From assembly GCA_964561495.1 (NCBI GenBank), contig CAZLPW010000033.1, positions 1-20,921 on the forward strand: a stretch of DNA of 20,921 bases, given 5' to 3'. Positions 7,204 through 15,902 of this stretch are shown piece after piece (the stretch's first letter is position 1; every line of letters starts with the position of its first letter). The position numbers and the translations under genes are program-made. The notes beneath the pieces were generated by a model, which saw nothing but the letters and a program-made list of their open reading frames with translations, ran no database searches and was not told the origin of the DNA. This DNA is from CAZLPW01 sp964561495 (GTDB taxonomy: Bacteria > Fidelibacterota > Marinisomatia > Marinisomatales > UBA1611).

Positions 7204-7818
7204 ATGAAATATCAACTATTACTACTATCTATATTTCTTAGTGTTCCTCGAGGACAGGGCTTTGATGAGAAAGGTAATTTTGTAATACCTAAAATAGAAC
7301 AATGGAACCTTGAAAGTATGATAGCAAAAAATGGAGTCCTTTTTTCCCCTGTTTCAAAAGAAGCTTTTTCTGGTTTGGTTTTTGAAATGGATAGCTATGG
7401 CAATGTAATATCTGAAAGATATTATAAAGATGGCGTTTTCAATGGGTATGAAAATCGAATCGAATATTTTGAAAAGAGTAGTTGGTCAAAGAAAAAGAAA
7501 GAGACTTTTTATTTTAATGGGAAAAAGCATGGTCTTTTTTTGGAGTGGGATATATATGGTGACAAAGTTGTAGAGGGATATTATAAAATGGAAAGAAAAG
7601 ACGGTACCTGGACAAGTTGGTTAAATGGAATTAAGGTTGAGCAAAAGACATTTGTAAAAGACAAAAAAGAAGGTGTTCTCATTAGATGGTATGAAAATGG
7701 GAGAGTTAAATATAAGGTTACATATAAGAGTGATAGAAACGTTGGAGTAAAGTGCTGGGATTTATCTGGTTTTGAATGTACCTGCTTTACCTATCCAGAT
7801 GAAATAAGTTGTTTATAA
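7204..7818 (+). CDS. Secreted MORN_2 repeat protein with Cys-rich tail
   Basis: A 204-residue protein with a signal peptide (about 1-18, cleavage near RGQG). It then has an N-terminal region with a 'SKEAFSGLVF' entry motif and about five MORN_2 units (about 60-182; for example YFNGKKHGLFLEW and RWYENGRVKYKVTY). The C-terminal tail after the last unit contains four cysteines (184, 191, 193, 203) in KCWDLSGFECTC and the final ISCL. Such Cys tails could form disulfides in the periplasm; that is inference. It is followed after 57 bases by a second MORN_2 gene and lies divergent to the DUF4294 gene, so the 83-base gap before it should hold a promoter. YwqK-type proteins are often called antitoxins by name only; no toxin is seen here. 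Confidence 0.85.
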   Translation: MKYQLLLLSIFLSVPRGQGFDEKGNFVIPKIEQWNLESMIAKNGVLFSPVSKEAFSGLVFEMDSYGNVISERYYKDGVFNGYENRIEYFEKSSWSKKKKETFYFNGKKHGLFLEWDIYGDKVVEGYYKMERKDGTWTSWLNGIKVEQKTFVKDKKEGVLIRWYENGRVKYKVTYKSDRNVGVKCWDLSGFECTCFTYPDEISCL

Positions 7819-7875
7819 ACAAATACAATTGAGAAATCAAATATTGATAGTTTTATTAAATCATAGGGGTTAAAA

Positions 7876-8388
7876 ATGAAATTTTTTTTACTACTTTTAA
7901 TATTTCTTATTAGTTGTTCAAGCGATCCTGTTAATATGGATGAGAAATTGTTTGATAGGGGAGGGCAGTGGATTACAAATGATGATTATAGCTCGTTTTT
8001 CTATTACAACCAAAAAGTATATAATGGTCCTGGCTTTTTATTACACCGCAACGGTAAAAAAAAGGAAGAAGGCCCAATAAAACGTGGCTATAAATCTGGC
8101 ATTTGGACGGGATGGAATCAAGATGGTAAAAAGAAGTTCACTGGTGGATATGAAAGAGGACAAGAGCATGGTAATTGGGAAGGTTGGTATCCAAACGGAA
8201 ATAAAAAATATGAGGGTCTGTATGATCAAGGTTTGCAAATAGGAACATGGACATATTATAATGAACAAGGTAAAAAAAACTTAGAGGAAACATATTTTAA
8301 TTGTACTGTTGAATGTGCAGAAAGTCATTCAAAGCCGCTAAAGCCCTGCCACATGAAAGGTCAGATATCTGAAACAAAGGAGTATTAA
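7876..8388 (+). CDS. MORN_2 repeat lipoprotein
   Basis: A 170-residue lipoprotein. The N-terminus MKFFLLLLIFLISC has a lipobox with Cys14 as the modified residue and Ser-Ser-Asp behind it. Four MORN_2 units follow (about 45-140), among them LLHRNGKKKEEG, WNQDGKKKFTGGY and WYPNGNKKYEGLY. The tail carries three cysteines (143, 147, 158) in a C-x3-C-x10-C-H pattern. AGGGG at 7865-7869 gives a good ribosome binding site six bases before the ATG. The gene sits 33 bases before the next secreted protein and probably heads that transcript. It differs from the neighbouring MORN_2 protein by being lipid-anchored, so the pair may place the same kind of repeat in soluble and membrane-bound form; this last point is inference. 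Confidence 0.87.
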   Translation: MKFFLLLLIFLISCSSDPVNMDEKLFDRGGQWITNDDYSSFFYYNQKVYNGPGFLLHRNGKKKEEGPIKRGYKSGIWTGWNQDGKKKFTGGYERGQEHGNWEGWYPNGNKKYEGLYDQGLQIGTWTYYNEQGKKNLEETYFNCTVECAESHSKPLKPCHMKGQISETKEY

Positions 8389-8421
8389 TTTTTTATTATC
8401 AATATTAGATAAGCGTTTAAA

Positions 8422-9618
8422 ATGAAAAAATCAGTTTTAACATTCTTAGTTTTTTTTAATATTTTATTTTCTCAGGTTGAGGTTGATGTGACATGGACTC
8501 CATATGTGACATATTATCTTAGCATGTTTGATATAAATACTGGAGAATCGAATATGCCAATTTTTTTGGCTGAACTTCGCCGAGAATCAAGTGCTCCTGA
8601 AACTGTGAATATTAATGTTGAGTTTGAAATTATTATTGATTCTGATGCCTTAGGTGTAAATAATCAGACGCTTGCAAAGGTAGAAACAATCGAACCTTTG
8701 CCTATTACTGCTCCAGTTCGTTTATCTAATATGGATCTTAATCTTTCAACAGATCAGATTTTTGATGATTCAGGGCAACCTCTTTCATTGAGTATAGGTA
8801 TAACAGAGAAAATTGATGCAGAAGAGATGGAAGAAATGTTTAATGCCATTGTTCAGACGGGTAGACTCCCAGATGGAATATATACCTTCCGTATTATAAT
8901 TACGACTGAAGATGGGCAACAAATCATTGAGGAAGATATATTAAATATTTCTAATCCAAGCATGCATCAACTTATAACCCCTGGAGGGTCATTGGCGGAT
9001 ACATTAATTAATGAAGTCTACACATCTTTTCCCATATTTCAGTGGGAATCGGATCCATGCAATATCGCAAGCGATTGCGAGTATTTTATTCGGGTTGCAG
9101 AGTATAATCCACAAGAACACTCATCAATAGATCAGGCTATTGAGTCTGTTACAAGATTGCCTTTAAATCAGGCCCAAGGATATGAATCAGTTGGTTTCGG
9201 TGCCACCACTTTTCAATATCCTACTGATGCAGGGGATCTCGAGCCTGGGAAAATATATGTTTGGCAAGTCAAGAAAGATCTCATAACGACATCGGGCACA
9301 GAAGAACTTTTAAGTAATATACTCGTTTTTAAGATCAAAGATTTTTCTTCTCCAGAATCTCAATCAGTCCAAAATAATCTTAGCCCAACAGACATGCTCC
9401 TCCGTAGCCTTATAGGTGATGATATGTCAGATCAAATTTTTGGATCTGGTGGACAGGCCGAAGGTTCAGTAGCAAACGGTAATATTACTTTAAATGGAGA
9501 TGCTGTGGATATTTCTTTTGTACAGAACCTAATATCAATGGGTGTTTCTATACTAGATGAAGACGGCAATGAAAATTTTAGAGCTCTTGAAATACTTTCT
9601 GTAGAAGTATCTGAATGA
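8422..9618 (+). CDS. Secreted protein of unknown family with Fn3-like region
   Basis: A 398-residue exported protein, with a signal peptide at 1-18 (ending FNILFSQ). I do not recognise a named family. What can be seen: an N-terminal beta-rich region with DVTWTPYVTYYLS and mixed strands (about 20-180), a segment starting 'ITPGGSLADT' (about 186-195), then a fibronectin-type-III-like region (about 200-310) with FPIFQWESD and the LEPGKIYVWQVKK motif typical of such domains. There are three cysteines, in the SDPCNIASDCEYF segment and at most one elsewhere. The C-terminal 80 residues contain a polar linker and end in a small beta motif (VSILDEDGNEN). Its stop overlaps the start of the FecR gene by four bases (ATGA), so the two are translationally coupled. 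It is likely periplasmic or surface-exposed and works with the FecR protein and barrel downstream. Confidence 0.8.
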   Translation: MKKSVLTFLVFFNILFSQVEVDVTWTPYVTYYLSMFDINTGESNMPIFLAELRRESSAPETVNINVEFEIIIDSDALGVNNQTLAKVETIEPLPITAPVRLSNMDLNLSTDQIFDDSGQPLSLSIGITEKIDAEEMEEMFNAIVQTGRLPDGIYTFRIIITTEDGQQIIEEDILNISNPSMHQLITPGGSLADTLINEVYTSFPIFQWESDPCNIASDCEYFIRVAEYNPQEHSSIDQAIESVTRLPLNQAQGYESVGFGATTFQYPTDAGDLEPGKIYVWQVKKDLITTSGTEELLSNILVFKIKDFSSPESQSVQNNLSPTDMLLRSLIGDDMSDQIFGSGGQAEGSVANGNITLNGDAVDISFVQNLISMGVSILDEDGNENFRALEILSVEVSE

Positions 9619-10283
9619 AAAAATTTCTGATAATATTATTATTTTTTAACCTCCTATCTAGTTCCTCAAAAGTGGCGATAGCAATTAAGATTAAGGGCAA
9701 AGTGTCACTTGTCTCATCTCAAGATAAAAACAAGATACCGCTTAAGCCAGGTAAACCTCTTAATGATAAAGATAAGATAATGACAGATAAAGACTCTTTT
9801 GCTGCGATAATGTATTTAGATGATAAATCAGTAATTAAAATGTTAAGTAATTCTGATTTAGTTATCATTGGAGAAAGGTCAAAAAAAGGAATTAGTAAAT
9901 CGCTTGATATAAGTTATGGCAAAATAACTGCAAATATTTCTAAACAAAAAGGTAAAGAGTTTCGTATTGCGACACCAACCTCTGTTGCTTCTGTAAAGGG
10001 GACTGAATTAGCTATTACTTCTGACCCTTCAAATGGTGATTCTTTTACATCGCTTGAAGGTCTTATCGAGGTGACAAACTCTATCACAGGAGAATCTATG
10101 GAAGTTTCTGAGGGTGAAACTGCTGTTTCAACCCCTCAAGGATCTTTAGAAGTTGGAGAAACAACTACAGAAGATATGGAAGGCTTTGAAGAGGCTGAAG
10201 TAGAAATACCTGCGCAAGAACTACGGTTTGAAGTTGAAGATTCAGATGGGAATATTAAGGAAATTATTATTAAATATAGATAG
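9615..10283 (+). CDS. Secreted FecR-domain protein
   Basis: A 222-residue protein with a signal peptide (about 1-18) and a FecR domain (about 25-155). The domain hallmark is visible: IATPTSVASVKGTELAI (118-134), preceded by the strand-rich segment FAAIMYLDDKSVIKM. There is no transmembrane helix after the domain and no sigma-factor gene nearby, so it is not a classical FecI/FecR anti-sigma pair; rather it is the free secreted type. An acidic linker (about 180-200) leads to a short C-terminal strand motif, RFEVEDSDGNIKEIII, which ends the protein. The start overlaps the previous stop (ATGA at 9615) and the barrel gene follows after 14 bases. FecR domains in secreted proteins are thought to bind partner or surface structures; the partner here is plausibly the barrel protein. 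Confidence 0.88.
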   Translation: MKKFLIILLFFNLLSSSSKVAIAIKIKGKVSLVSSQDKNKIPLKPGKPLNDKDKIMTDKDSFAAIMYLDDKSVIKMLSNSDLVIIGERSKKGISKSLDISYGKITANISKQKGKEFRIATPTSVASVKGTELAITSDPSNGDSFTSLEGLIEVTNSITGESMEVSEGETAVSTPQGSLEVGETTTEDMEGFEEAEVEIPAQELRFEVEDSDGNIKEIIIKYR

Positions 10284-10297
10284 TTTGATTTTGTAAG

Positions 10298-12538
10298 ATG
10301 AAAAAGCTTTTTTTTATTTTTACAATAATAGTATGTGTAGCGCAATCTCAGGACAATATTATAATTATGAGTCCAAATCCTAATGAAGAGATTTCAAATA
10401 GAGAAGTCTTAATAGCAGTATCTTTTTATCAAATTGATGAGATTATACCGAGTGAAATTCATCTTTCAGTTGATGGAAAAGAAATATCCAGCAAGGCCTT
10501 TATTGATAAGGATATGTTAAGCTGTTTGGTTGATGACTTATTACCAGGGAAACACCGGATAACATTAATTCTAGGTAGTCGGATGAGACCTAAAATGTGG
10601 TCTTTTTATATTTCAGGAGAGAAAGAACTGACTTCCGAATATTCGGGTCGTATAAGATCTGGGAGTAGTGTTGAGCAAATAAATGAGCAGTCGCTAAATA
10701 TTAGCCACGTTGCTTTTGAAACTAAAGGTAGAATGGCTCAGGGATTAAGTTTTAAATCAAATATTAAGTTAACGACTCAAGAGAGCAAACTCTACCAAGC
10801 TAGAAATATTTTTAATTTGGGACTCAATTTTAAGGATTATGCTAAAATTAATTTTGGAGATACAAACCCTAGAATATCTTTTTTTACTTTAAATGGGAAA
10901 CGGATTAGAGGGTTTGATATTTATATGAAATATGGTTTTCTCAATTTTCAAATGGTCAAAGGTAAAATTAACAGAGCTGTCCAAGGCGATCCAGAAAATG
11001 CCTATACTTATTCAGTTGATACCAAGGAAAATGGAAGAAAATTTCTTTCCCTTAAGCGTACTGGATATACTTTTGAACAAAATCTTACTGTTGGTCGATT
11101 TGCTATCGGTCGCGGGAAACATTTTCAATGGGGTCTGAATTTATTAAAAGCTCGTGATGATACTTCTAGTATAAAAACAAAACTTGATGGTGCCAGCATT
11201 GTATATAATCCGAGTTCATTTGGTTCAGTTAGCGGGTTAACTGCTGGATCTACATATTTAGTAAATGAGCTTGGATCTAATGGAGAATTCAAAAGTGGCG
11301 AAAACTGGAGCGGAATAACTCCAAAAGACAACTTAGTTATTGGGTCTGATGTTGGTATTTATTTAGCCAACAAAAGGATATTAATAGAAGGTGAGGTTGC
11401 TTTTAGTATGACTAATAATAACATTTGGGGTGGGCCACTTACTCTTGCGGCTATGGACACACTGATTGATGATCAAGTAGACAGTACTATTCTAGGAATT
11501 AATCTTCAAAACTTTCCAGATCCAGCAGATTATTCGGATTGGCTTATAATCAACCCAAATCTTTCTCCGCTTGTACCAATAGATATGAATGCTTTTGATA
11601 CTTTAGCGCCATTGCCAATAGATCAGGCAATATTATCAATGCCTTCCCTAGCTTATAGAGGCAAAACAATAATTAATTTTTTCAAAAACTATTTTGTTAT
11701 GGAGTATACTCAAGTAGGTCCAGAATTCAATTCATTAGCAAATCCTTATTTGATTAAAAATAAAAGGGAAATGTCTATTACCGATAAATTAAAGCTTTTT
11801 AGAAACAGATTATTATTGACTATTGGCTATAAGCATCAGGATGATGATATTCTTAGTAGTATAGAAAACATAGAGTCTCAAAATTCAACTTCAATAGGTG
11901 TTAATTTTCTTCCAGGACCCAGAATTCCAAATTTCAATTTTACCTATCGTTTAATTGATAGAAATAATGGCATTGATAAAATAATCCAACTTACTGATAG
12001 TACTTTTTCAGATAATAGAGAGAAAACCGAAACAAAAAACATTATACTGAATTTAAGTTATCGTTTTGAGAAGAAGTGGGATCATAATCTAAATGCAACC
12101 TATGTAATGGTTAATAAAGAAGATAAATTTTCTGACCGTGATACTTTATTTATTAGCCCGAGCCTTTTATCTAATGTAGCTAATGTCACTATTTCTACGC
12201 GTTATAAGATTCCTCTTAAAACAAGCATAAATTTTGTTTTAAATAGTAGTCGGTTAAGTACAGGTCCAGGCAAAATTGGGAAACAAAGCTTTTTTACTAG
12301 CGGTATTAATGGAGAATATTCTTTTTTTGAAAAGGGTTTTAAAATTAATAGTGGTTTAAATATTAATTTGGGTAATGGAATAATAGATATGAGTTGGATT
12401 GGAATTAAACTTGGCTTGAATTGGAAAATTTCTGATGGTTTTAATATAAACTCTCAAGCTGATTACCGTTCAAAAGTAATTAATAAAGAAACAAAAAGTA
12501 CACTGATTGCTCGAATTAATATTGATTATTCATTTTAG
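10298..12538 (+). CDS. Outer-membrane beta-barrel protein with N-terminal Ig-like domain
   Basis: A 746-residue protein with a signal peptide (1-17, cleavage near AQSQ) and an Ig-like region (about 20-105) containing 'MSPNPNEEIS' and LPGKHRITLIL. After it comes a long run of alternating polar/apolar strands (about 115-746) with glycine and asparagine turns, as in a transmembrane barrel. The protein ends IARINIDYSF, a terminal Phe with alternating hydrophobic residues, the usual BAM recognition signal. There is no TonB plug or TonB box that I can see. It could be a porin or a channel of a secretion or assembly system; family unknown. It is the last of three tightly joined genes (gap of 14 bases before it) and is followed after 37 bases by the exonuclease gene. 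Confidence 0.82.
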   Translation: MKKLFFIFTIIVCVAQSQDNIIIMSPNPNEEISNREVLIAVSFYQIDEIIPSEIHLSVDGKEISSKAFIDKDMLSCLVDDLLPGKHRITLILGSRMRPKMWSFYISGEKELTSEYSGRIRSGSSVEQINEQSLNISHVAFETKGRMAQGLSFKSNIKLTTQESKLYQARNIFNLGLNFKDYAKINFGDTNPRISFFTLNGKRIRGFDIYMKYGFLNFQMVKGKINRAVQGDPENAYTYSVDTKENGRKFLSLKRTGYTFEQNLTVGRFAIGRGKHFQWGLNLLKARDDTSSIKTKLDGASIVYNPSSFGSVSGLTAGSTYLVNELGSNGEFKSGENWSGITPKDNLVIGSDVGIYLANKRILIEGEVAFSMTNNNIWGGPLTLAAMDTLIDDQVDSTILGINLQNFPDPADYSDWLIINPNLSPLVPIDMNAFDTLAPLPIDQAILSMPSLAYRGKTIINFFKNYFVMEYTQVGPEFNSLANPYLIKNKREMSITDKLKLFRNRLLLTIGYKHQDDDILSSIENIESQNSTSIGVNFLPGPRIPNFNFTYRLIDRNNGIDKIIQLTDSTFSDNREKTETKNIILNLSYRFEKKWDHNLNATYVMVNKEDKFSDRDTLFISPSLLSNVANVTISTRYKIPLKTSINFVLNSSRLSTGPGKIGKQSFFTSGINGEYSFFEKGFKINSGLNINLGNGIIDMSWIGIKLGLNWKISDGFNINSQADYRSKVINKETKSTLIARINIDYSF

Positions 12539-12575
12539 ATATAGTTAATTAAATTAATAAATATTAAGCGGGAAA

Positions 12576-13163
12576 ATGAAACAAGATAATAATTATTCTA
12601 AGCTAACTAATGAGTACATCAATGATTTGCCGCTTAAATATTTTGAAGGCGATATACAGATTGTCCGTACAAAAAAAGAACTTGAAAATGCATGTAATAT
12701 TTTAAAGCAAGAGACTGTACTTGGTTTTGATACCGAGACTAGGCCATCTTTTAAAAAAGGGCAATTTTTTTTACCATCTTTGGTTCAACTAGCTGGAGAA
12801 AAATCGGTCTTTATTTTTCAGCTAAAAAAATGCGGGTTTGAAGCAGAATTAATAAAACTTCTTTCTAATCATTTATTAACTAAGTGTGGCGTTGCTGTTG
12901 ATCATGATATTAAGGACTTGCAAAAAATGGTTACATTTGAATCTCGAGGTTTTATTGATTTGGGCGAGATTGCACAAGAAAGAGATTTGAAAAATTATGG
13001 ATTGCGTAATTTAGCAGCGCTATTATTAAAGTTTAGAATATCAAAAAGTAGCAGAACAACCAATTGGAGTGTAGATAATCTTTCAATTAAACAAATGGAA
13101 TATGCAGCGACAGATGCCTGGGTAAGCAGAGAAATTTATTTTAAGCTATTTCCCCTTTTATAG
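12576..13163 (+). CDS. RNase D-like 3'-5' exonuclease (DEDDy)
   Basis: A 195-residue exonuclease of the DEDDy superfamily (DNA_pol_A_exo1 / RNase D-like). Motif I is FDTET (51-55; Asp52, Glu54). Motif II is VDHDIKDLQKM (108-118), with Asp114 or Asp111 as the metal ligand. Motif III is YAATDAW (176-182; Tyr176, Asp180). The family signature RPSFKKGQ after motif I is also present. There is no HRDC domain, unlike full RNase D, so the protein is the short stand-alone type. The product is cytosolic and hydrolyses nucleic acid from the 3' end; the natural substrate is unknown. It follows the barrel gene by 37 bases with GCGGGA just before the ATG and could be co-transcribed, though its job seems unrelated. 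It converges on the malic enzyme gene with a 17-base gap. Confidence 0.92.
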   Translation: MKQDNNYSKLTNEYINDLPLKYFEGDIQIVRTKKELENACNILKQETVLGFDTETRPSFKKGQFFLPSLVQLAGEKSVFIFQLKKCGFEAELIKLLSNHLLTKCGVAVDHDIKDLQKMVTFESRGFIDLGEIAQERDLKNYGLRNLAALLLKFRISKSSRTTNWSVDNLSIKQMEYAATDAWVSREIYFKLFPLL

Positions 13164-13180
13164 AATATTTTTTTAGTTAC

Positions 13181-14818
13181 CTAATCATATTTAGGTGAAT
13201 ACATATAATTTTTTATATGACTTTTTATATCATCGGGTATATTTATTTTTATGAGCCCTTCTGATTTTGCATTTTTTACAATTGCAACTGCAATAGCGAT
13301 AGATACTTGTCTAATTCTTTTTAGTGGCGGGTATAGAAGGCCTCGTTCTAATTCTGAAGGTGATACAATGTTTGAAAGAGTCCTTGCAGCTGTAAGAAAG
13401 AATGATTTTGGTATTTGTTCTGTGCCTGTTAATAGAGACCCAAGACCAACACCAGGGAATATATAGACATTGTTACCTTGGCTTGGATTTATAGTTTCTT
13501 TTTTAAAATTTACTGGTTCAAAGGGACTCCCGCTCGCAAAAACAGCTTTGCCAGAGCTCCAATTATAAGCTTGTTCAGCGGTACACTCAGAATTAGATGT
13601 TGGATTGGATAAAGCAAATACTATAGGGCGTTTATTTATTTTGCTGAGTGCGGTAATTACAGGCTGAGTAAATTTTTGTCCCTGTCCAGAAGTTCCTATT
13701 AGTATTGTAGGTTTAACTTTTTTTATTATATCAGTTAGATCTGTTAAATGAGGATATTTGTGAGCATATTTTTGTTTTTCATATTGTAGTTCTTTTCGTT
13801 GGTTAACAACAAGGCCTTTACTATCAACAAACCAGCATTTTTTTTGAGCCTCTTGTTTTTTTATACCTAATTCTATCAGAGCATCTACAAATAAATTTCC
13901 AATTCCAATACCAGCTGTACCAGCACCATAAAAAAGTAGCACCTGATTTTTTAATAATTGGTTGGTTATTTTCATACTAGTAATAATACCAGCTAGAGCG
14001 ACAGCAGCCGTACCTTGAATATCATCGTTGAACATACGGTAGTTAGGTTGATATTTTTTTAATAATCTTGATGCATTTTTATTGGCAAAGTCTTCGAATT
14101 GAATTACGGCAGTCGGGAACTTTTTTTTTATTGATGTCATAAATTTTTCAATAAAAGAATCATAATCAGGACCTTTAACTCGATTTTTATTTATCCCTAA
14201 ATAGGTTGGGCTCTTTAAAAGATTTTCATTGTTGGTTCCTACATCAAGAGTAATAGGAAGACATCTTTTGGGGTGGATACCCGCGCATACTGTATATAAT
14301 GATAATTTCCCAACGGGGATACCCATTCCATTTACACCTAAATCTCCGAGACCTAATATACGTTCCCCATCAGTTACTACAATTATATCCACTTGATTTT
14401 GTGGCCAATTTTGAAGCAGTTGATCTATTTTTTCTGAGTCTTCAATGGATATATATAAACCACGAGGTCTTCGAAATATATGATCATATTCTTGACATGC
14501 TTCACCAACGGTTGGGGTATAGATAATAGGCATCATAGTATCTATATAGTCGAATACTACTCTATAAAATAACGTTTCATTTCTATCTTGAAGAGCTATC
14601 ATATATATATATTTTTCCAGATCAGATGGTTTTTTTTCAAACACCTCCATGATTTTTTTCTTTTGTTCATCTAAAGTAAGTATTCTTGGAGGCAATAGAC
14701 CAGTTAATCCTAAATGCTCTCTTTCTGCTTTGGAAAACCCAGTTCCCTTATTAAGCAAAGGGTCATGAATTATGTCAGAACCAGATAATGTATGATGATT
14801 TTTATTTTTTTTAGCCAT
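13181..14818 (-). CDS. NAD-type malic enzyme
   Basis: Oxidatively decarboxylates malate to pyruvate with NAD(P)+, linking the TCA cycle to pyruvate. At 545 residues it is the large, eukaryote/E. coli MaeA-like form. The N-terminal domain shows YTPTVGEACQEYDHIFRRP with the conserved Tyr, and GERILGLGDLGVNGMGIPVG. The catalytic region has QFEDFANKNASRLL and the metal-binding Asp pair of FNDDIQGTAAVALAG. The Rossmann part begins YGAGTAGIGIGN (nucleotide-binding Gly motif), and FALSNPTSNSECTAEQAY closes the active site. AGGA on the minus strand (14824-14827), five bases upstream of the ATG, supports the start. It stands alone between convergent and divergent neighbours. NAD rather than NADP preference is inferred from the family type, not from a residue I can point to. 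Confidence 0.95.
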   Translation of the reverse strand: MAKKNKNHHTLSGSDIIHDPLLNKGTGFSKAEREHLGLTGLLPPRILTLDEQKKKIMEVFEKKPSDLEKYIYMIALQDRNETLFYRVVFDYIDTMMPIIYTPTVGEACQEYDHIFRRPRGLYISIEDSEKIDQLLQNWPQNQVDIIVVTDGERILGLGDLGVNGMGIPVGKLSLYTVCAGIHPKRCLPITLDVGTNNENLLKSPTYLGINKNRVKGPDYDSFIEKFMTSIKKKFPTAVIQFEDFANKNASRLLKKYQPNYRMFNDDIQGTAAVALAGIITSMKITNQLLKNQVLLFYGAGTAGIGIGNLFVDALIELGIKKQEAQKKCWFVDSKGLVVNQRKELQYEKQKYAHKYPHLTDLTDIIKKVKPTILIGTSGQGQKFTQPVITALSKINKRPIVFALSNPTSNSECTAEQAYNWSSGKAVFASGSPFEPVNFKKETINPSQGNNVYIFPGVGLGSLLTGTEQIPKSFFLTAARTLSNIVSPSELERGLLYPPLKRIRQVSIAIAVAIVKNAKSEGLIKINIPDDIKSHIKNYMYSPKYD

Positions 14819-14935
14819 TTTTTTCCTATCAATATACTAGCATATTTTTTAATAATTTTATTTTTAGGATTATTTAGAAAAAGAATTGTTTAATTGGCGA
14901 ACAGAACTTGTGTATTGTAAAATGAATTATAACAA

Positions 14936-15823
14936 ATGAAAATAAATTTTAACTCTGGGGATATGTATGCATTGTTAACTGCTTTTTGTTGGTCTTCTGC
15001 AGTTATACTTTTCGATTTATCTGGGCGCCGCTTAGGGGCGATGCAAATTAATCTATTAAAAAATGCAATCGGTGTTATGGGATTTTCTTTAACTCTCTTT
15101 ATAATAGGTAGTGGGCTCCCCGAATTTTCTATGAGTGAGTTCCTATTACTGATGTATAGTGGTTTAGTTGGTATAGTCGTAGGTGATTTGTTATTTTTAT
15201 ATTCACTAAAAAAGATTGGCTCTGGTTTAAGTGCAATTATTTCAACTAGTTATTCTCCAGCAGTATTTTTTTTATCTTACTATATGTATAATGATATTAT
15301 TTCTATGAAAATGATCTTAGGAGGAGGATTTATTATTATTGCAATAGTTTTTGGGACTAAAAAAGTAGAAAAGATAAAAAATAACAAAATATTTATGTCT
15401 GGTGTTTTTTATGGTATAATTGCGCAGATTTTGACTGCTTACTCAGTTCTATTGGTAAAACCTATAATGTTATCTCATTCAGTAATCGAAATTGCACTAG
15501 TTCGTTTTGGTTCTGCACTGGTTTCAACAATCTTAATATTAAATTTTTGGAAAGGGAAAAACTATATTATCCAAACTGTTTTTAAAGGAATGAATAATTA
15601 TTTTGTTATAGCTGGAGCTTTTTTAGGTACCTATCTTTCAGTTATTTTTTGGTTGGCAGGGTTTAAATATACTCTTCCAGGAAGAGCAGCTATTTACAAT
15701 CAATTATCTACGATATTTATTATGATAATGGCAGCTTTATTTTTAGATGAAAAAATGTCCAAAAGAAAATGGGGTGCAGTTGCACTTGCAATTTTTGGTG
15801 CTTTATTAATTAGCACGCAGTAA
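14936..15823 (+). CDS. EamA/DMT-family membrane transporter
   Basis: A 295-residue polytopic inner-membrane protein with about ten hydrophobic segments forming two EamA repeats (about 8-140 and 150-295). Typical elements are AFCWSSAVILF in the first helix, SGLVGIVVGDLLFLYSLKKI in the first repeat, and PGRAAIYNQLSTIFIMIMAA followed by LDEKMSKRKWGAVALAIFG near the C-terminus. The drug/metabolite transporter superfamily exports a wide range of small metabolites; the substrate cannot be read from the sequence. It is divergent from the malic enzyme gene across 117 bases and is followed by a separate small lipoprotein gene after 79 bases, so it may be monocistronic. The ATG has no Shine-Dalgarno motif. 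Confidence 0.92.
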   Translation: MKINFNSGDMYALLTAFCWSSAVILFDLSGRRLGAMQINLLKNAIGVMGFSLTLFIIGSGLPEFSMSEFLLLMYSGLVGIVVGDLLFLYSLKKIGSGLSAIISTSYSPAVFFLSYYMYNDIISMKMILGGGFIIIAIVFGTKKVEKIKNNKIFMSGVFYGIIAQILTAYSVLLVKPIMLSHSVIEIALVRFGSALVSTILILNFWKGKNYIIQTVFKGMNNYFVIAGAFLGTYLSVIFWLAGFKYTLPGRAAIYNQLSTIFIMIMAALFLDEKMSKRKWGAVALAIFGALLISTQ

Positions 15824-15853
15824 ATATAGTTTTCGAAACATTATGACCCAATC

Positions 15854-15894
15854 CAATAATTTTTTAGATTAAAGTTTGTTCAAATAAATTATTG
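15854..15894. promoter_or_regulatory. Inverted repeat before the small lipoprotein gene
   Basis: CAATAATTT (15854-15862) and AAATTATTG (15886-15894) are perfect 9-bp arms around a 23-base spacer, ending eight bases before the ATG at 15903. In AT-rich DNA this can arise by chance. It could be an operator or could cover the ribosome binding region of the transcript; weak support. Confidence 0.25.
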
Positions 15895-15902
15895 TTAGAA
15901 TT

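Noticed and set aside
9615..10283. FecI/FecR iron-signalling pair
   Set aside because: The FecR protein has no transmembrane helix before its domain, no ECF sigma factor is adjacent and the barrel shows no TonB box or plug.
13179..13196. Hairpin ACCTAA / TTAGGT at the end of the exonuclease and malic enzyme genes
   Set aside because: It looks like a terminator between convergent genes, but neither strand has a U-run after the stem. The eight T's on the + strand come before it, not after.
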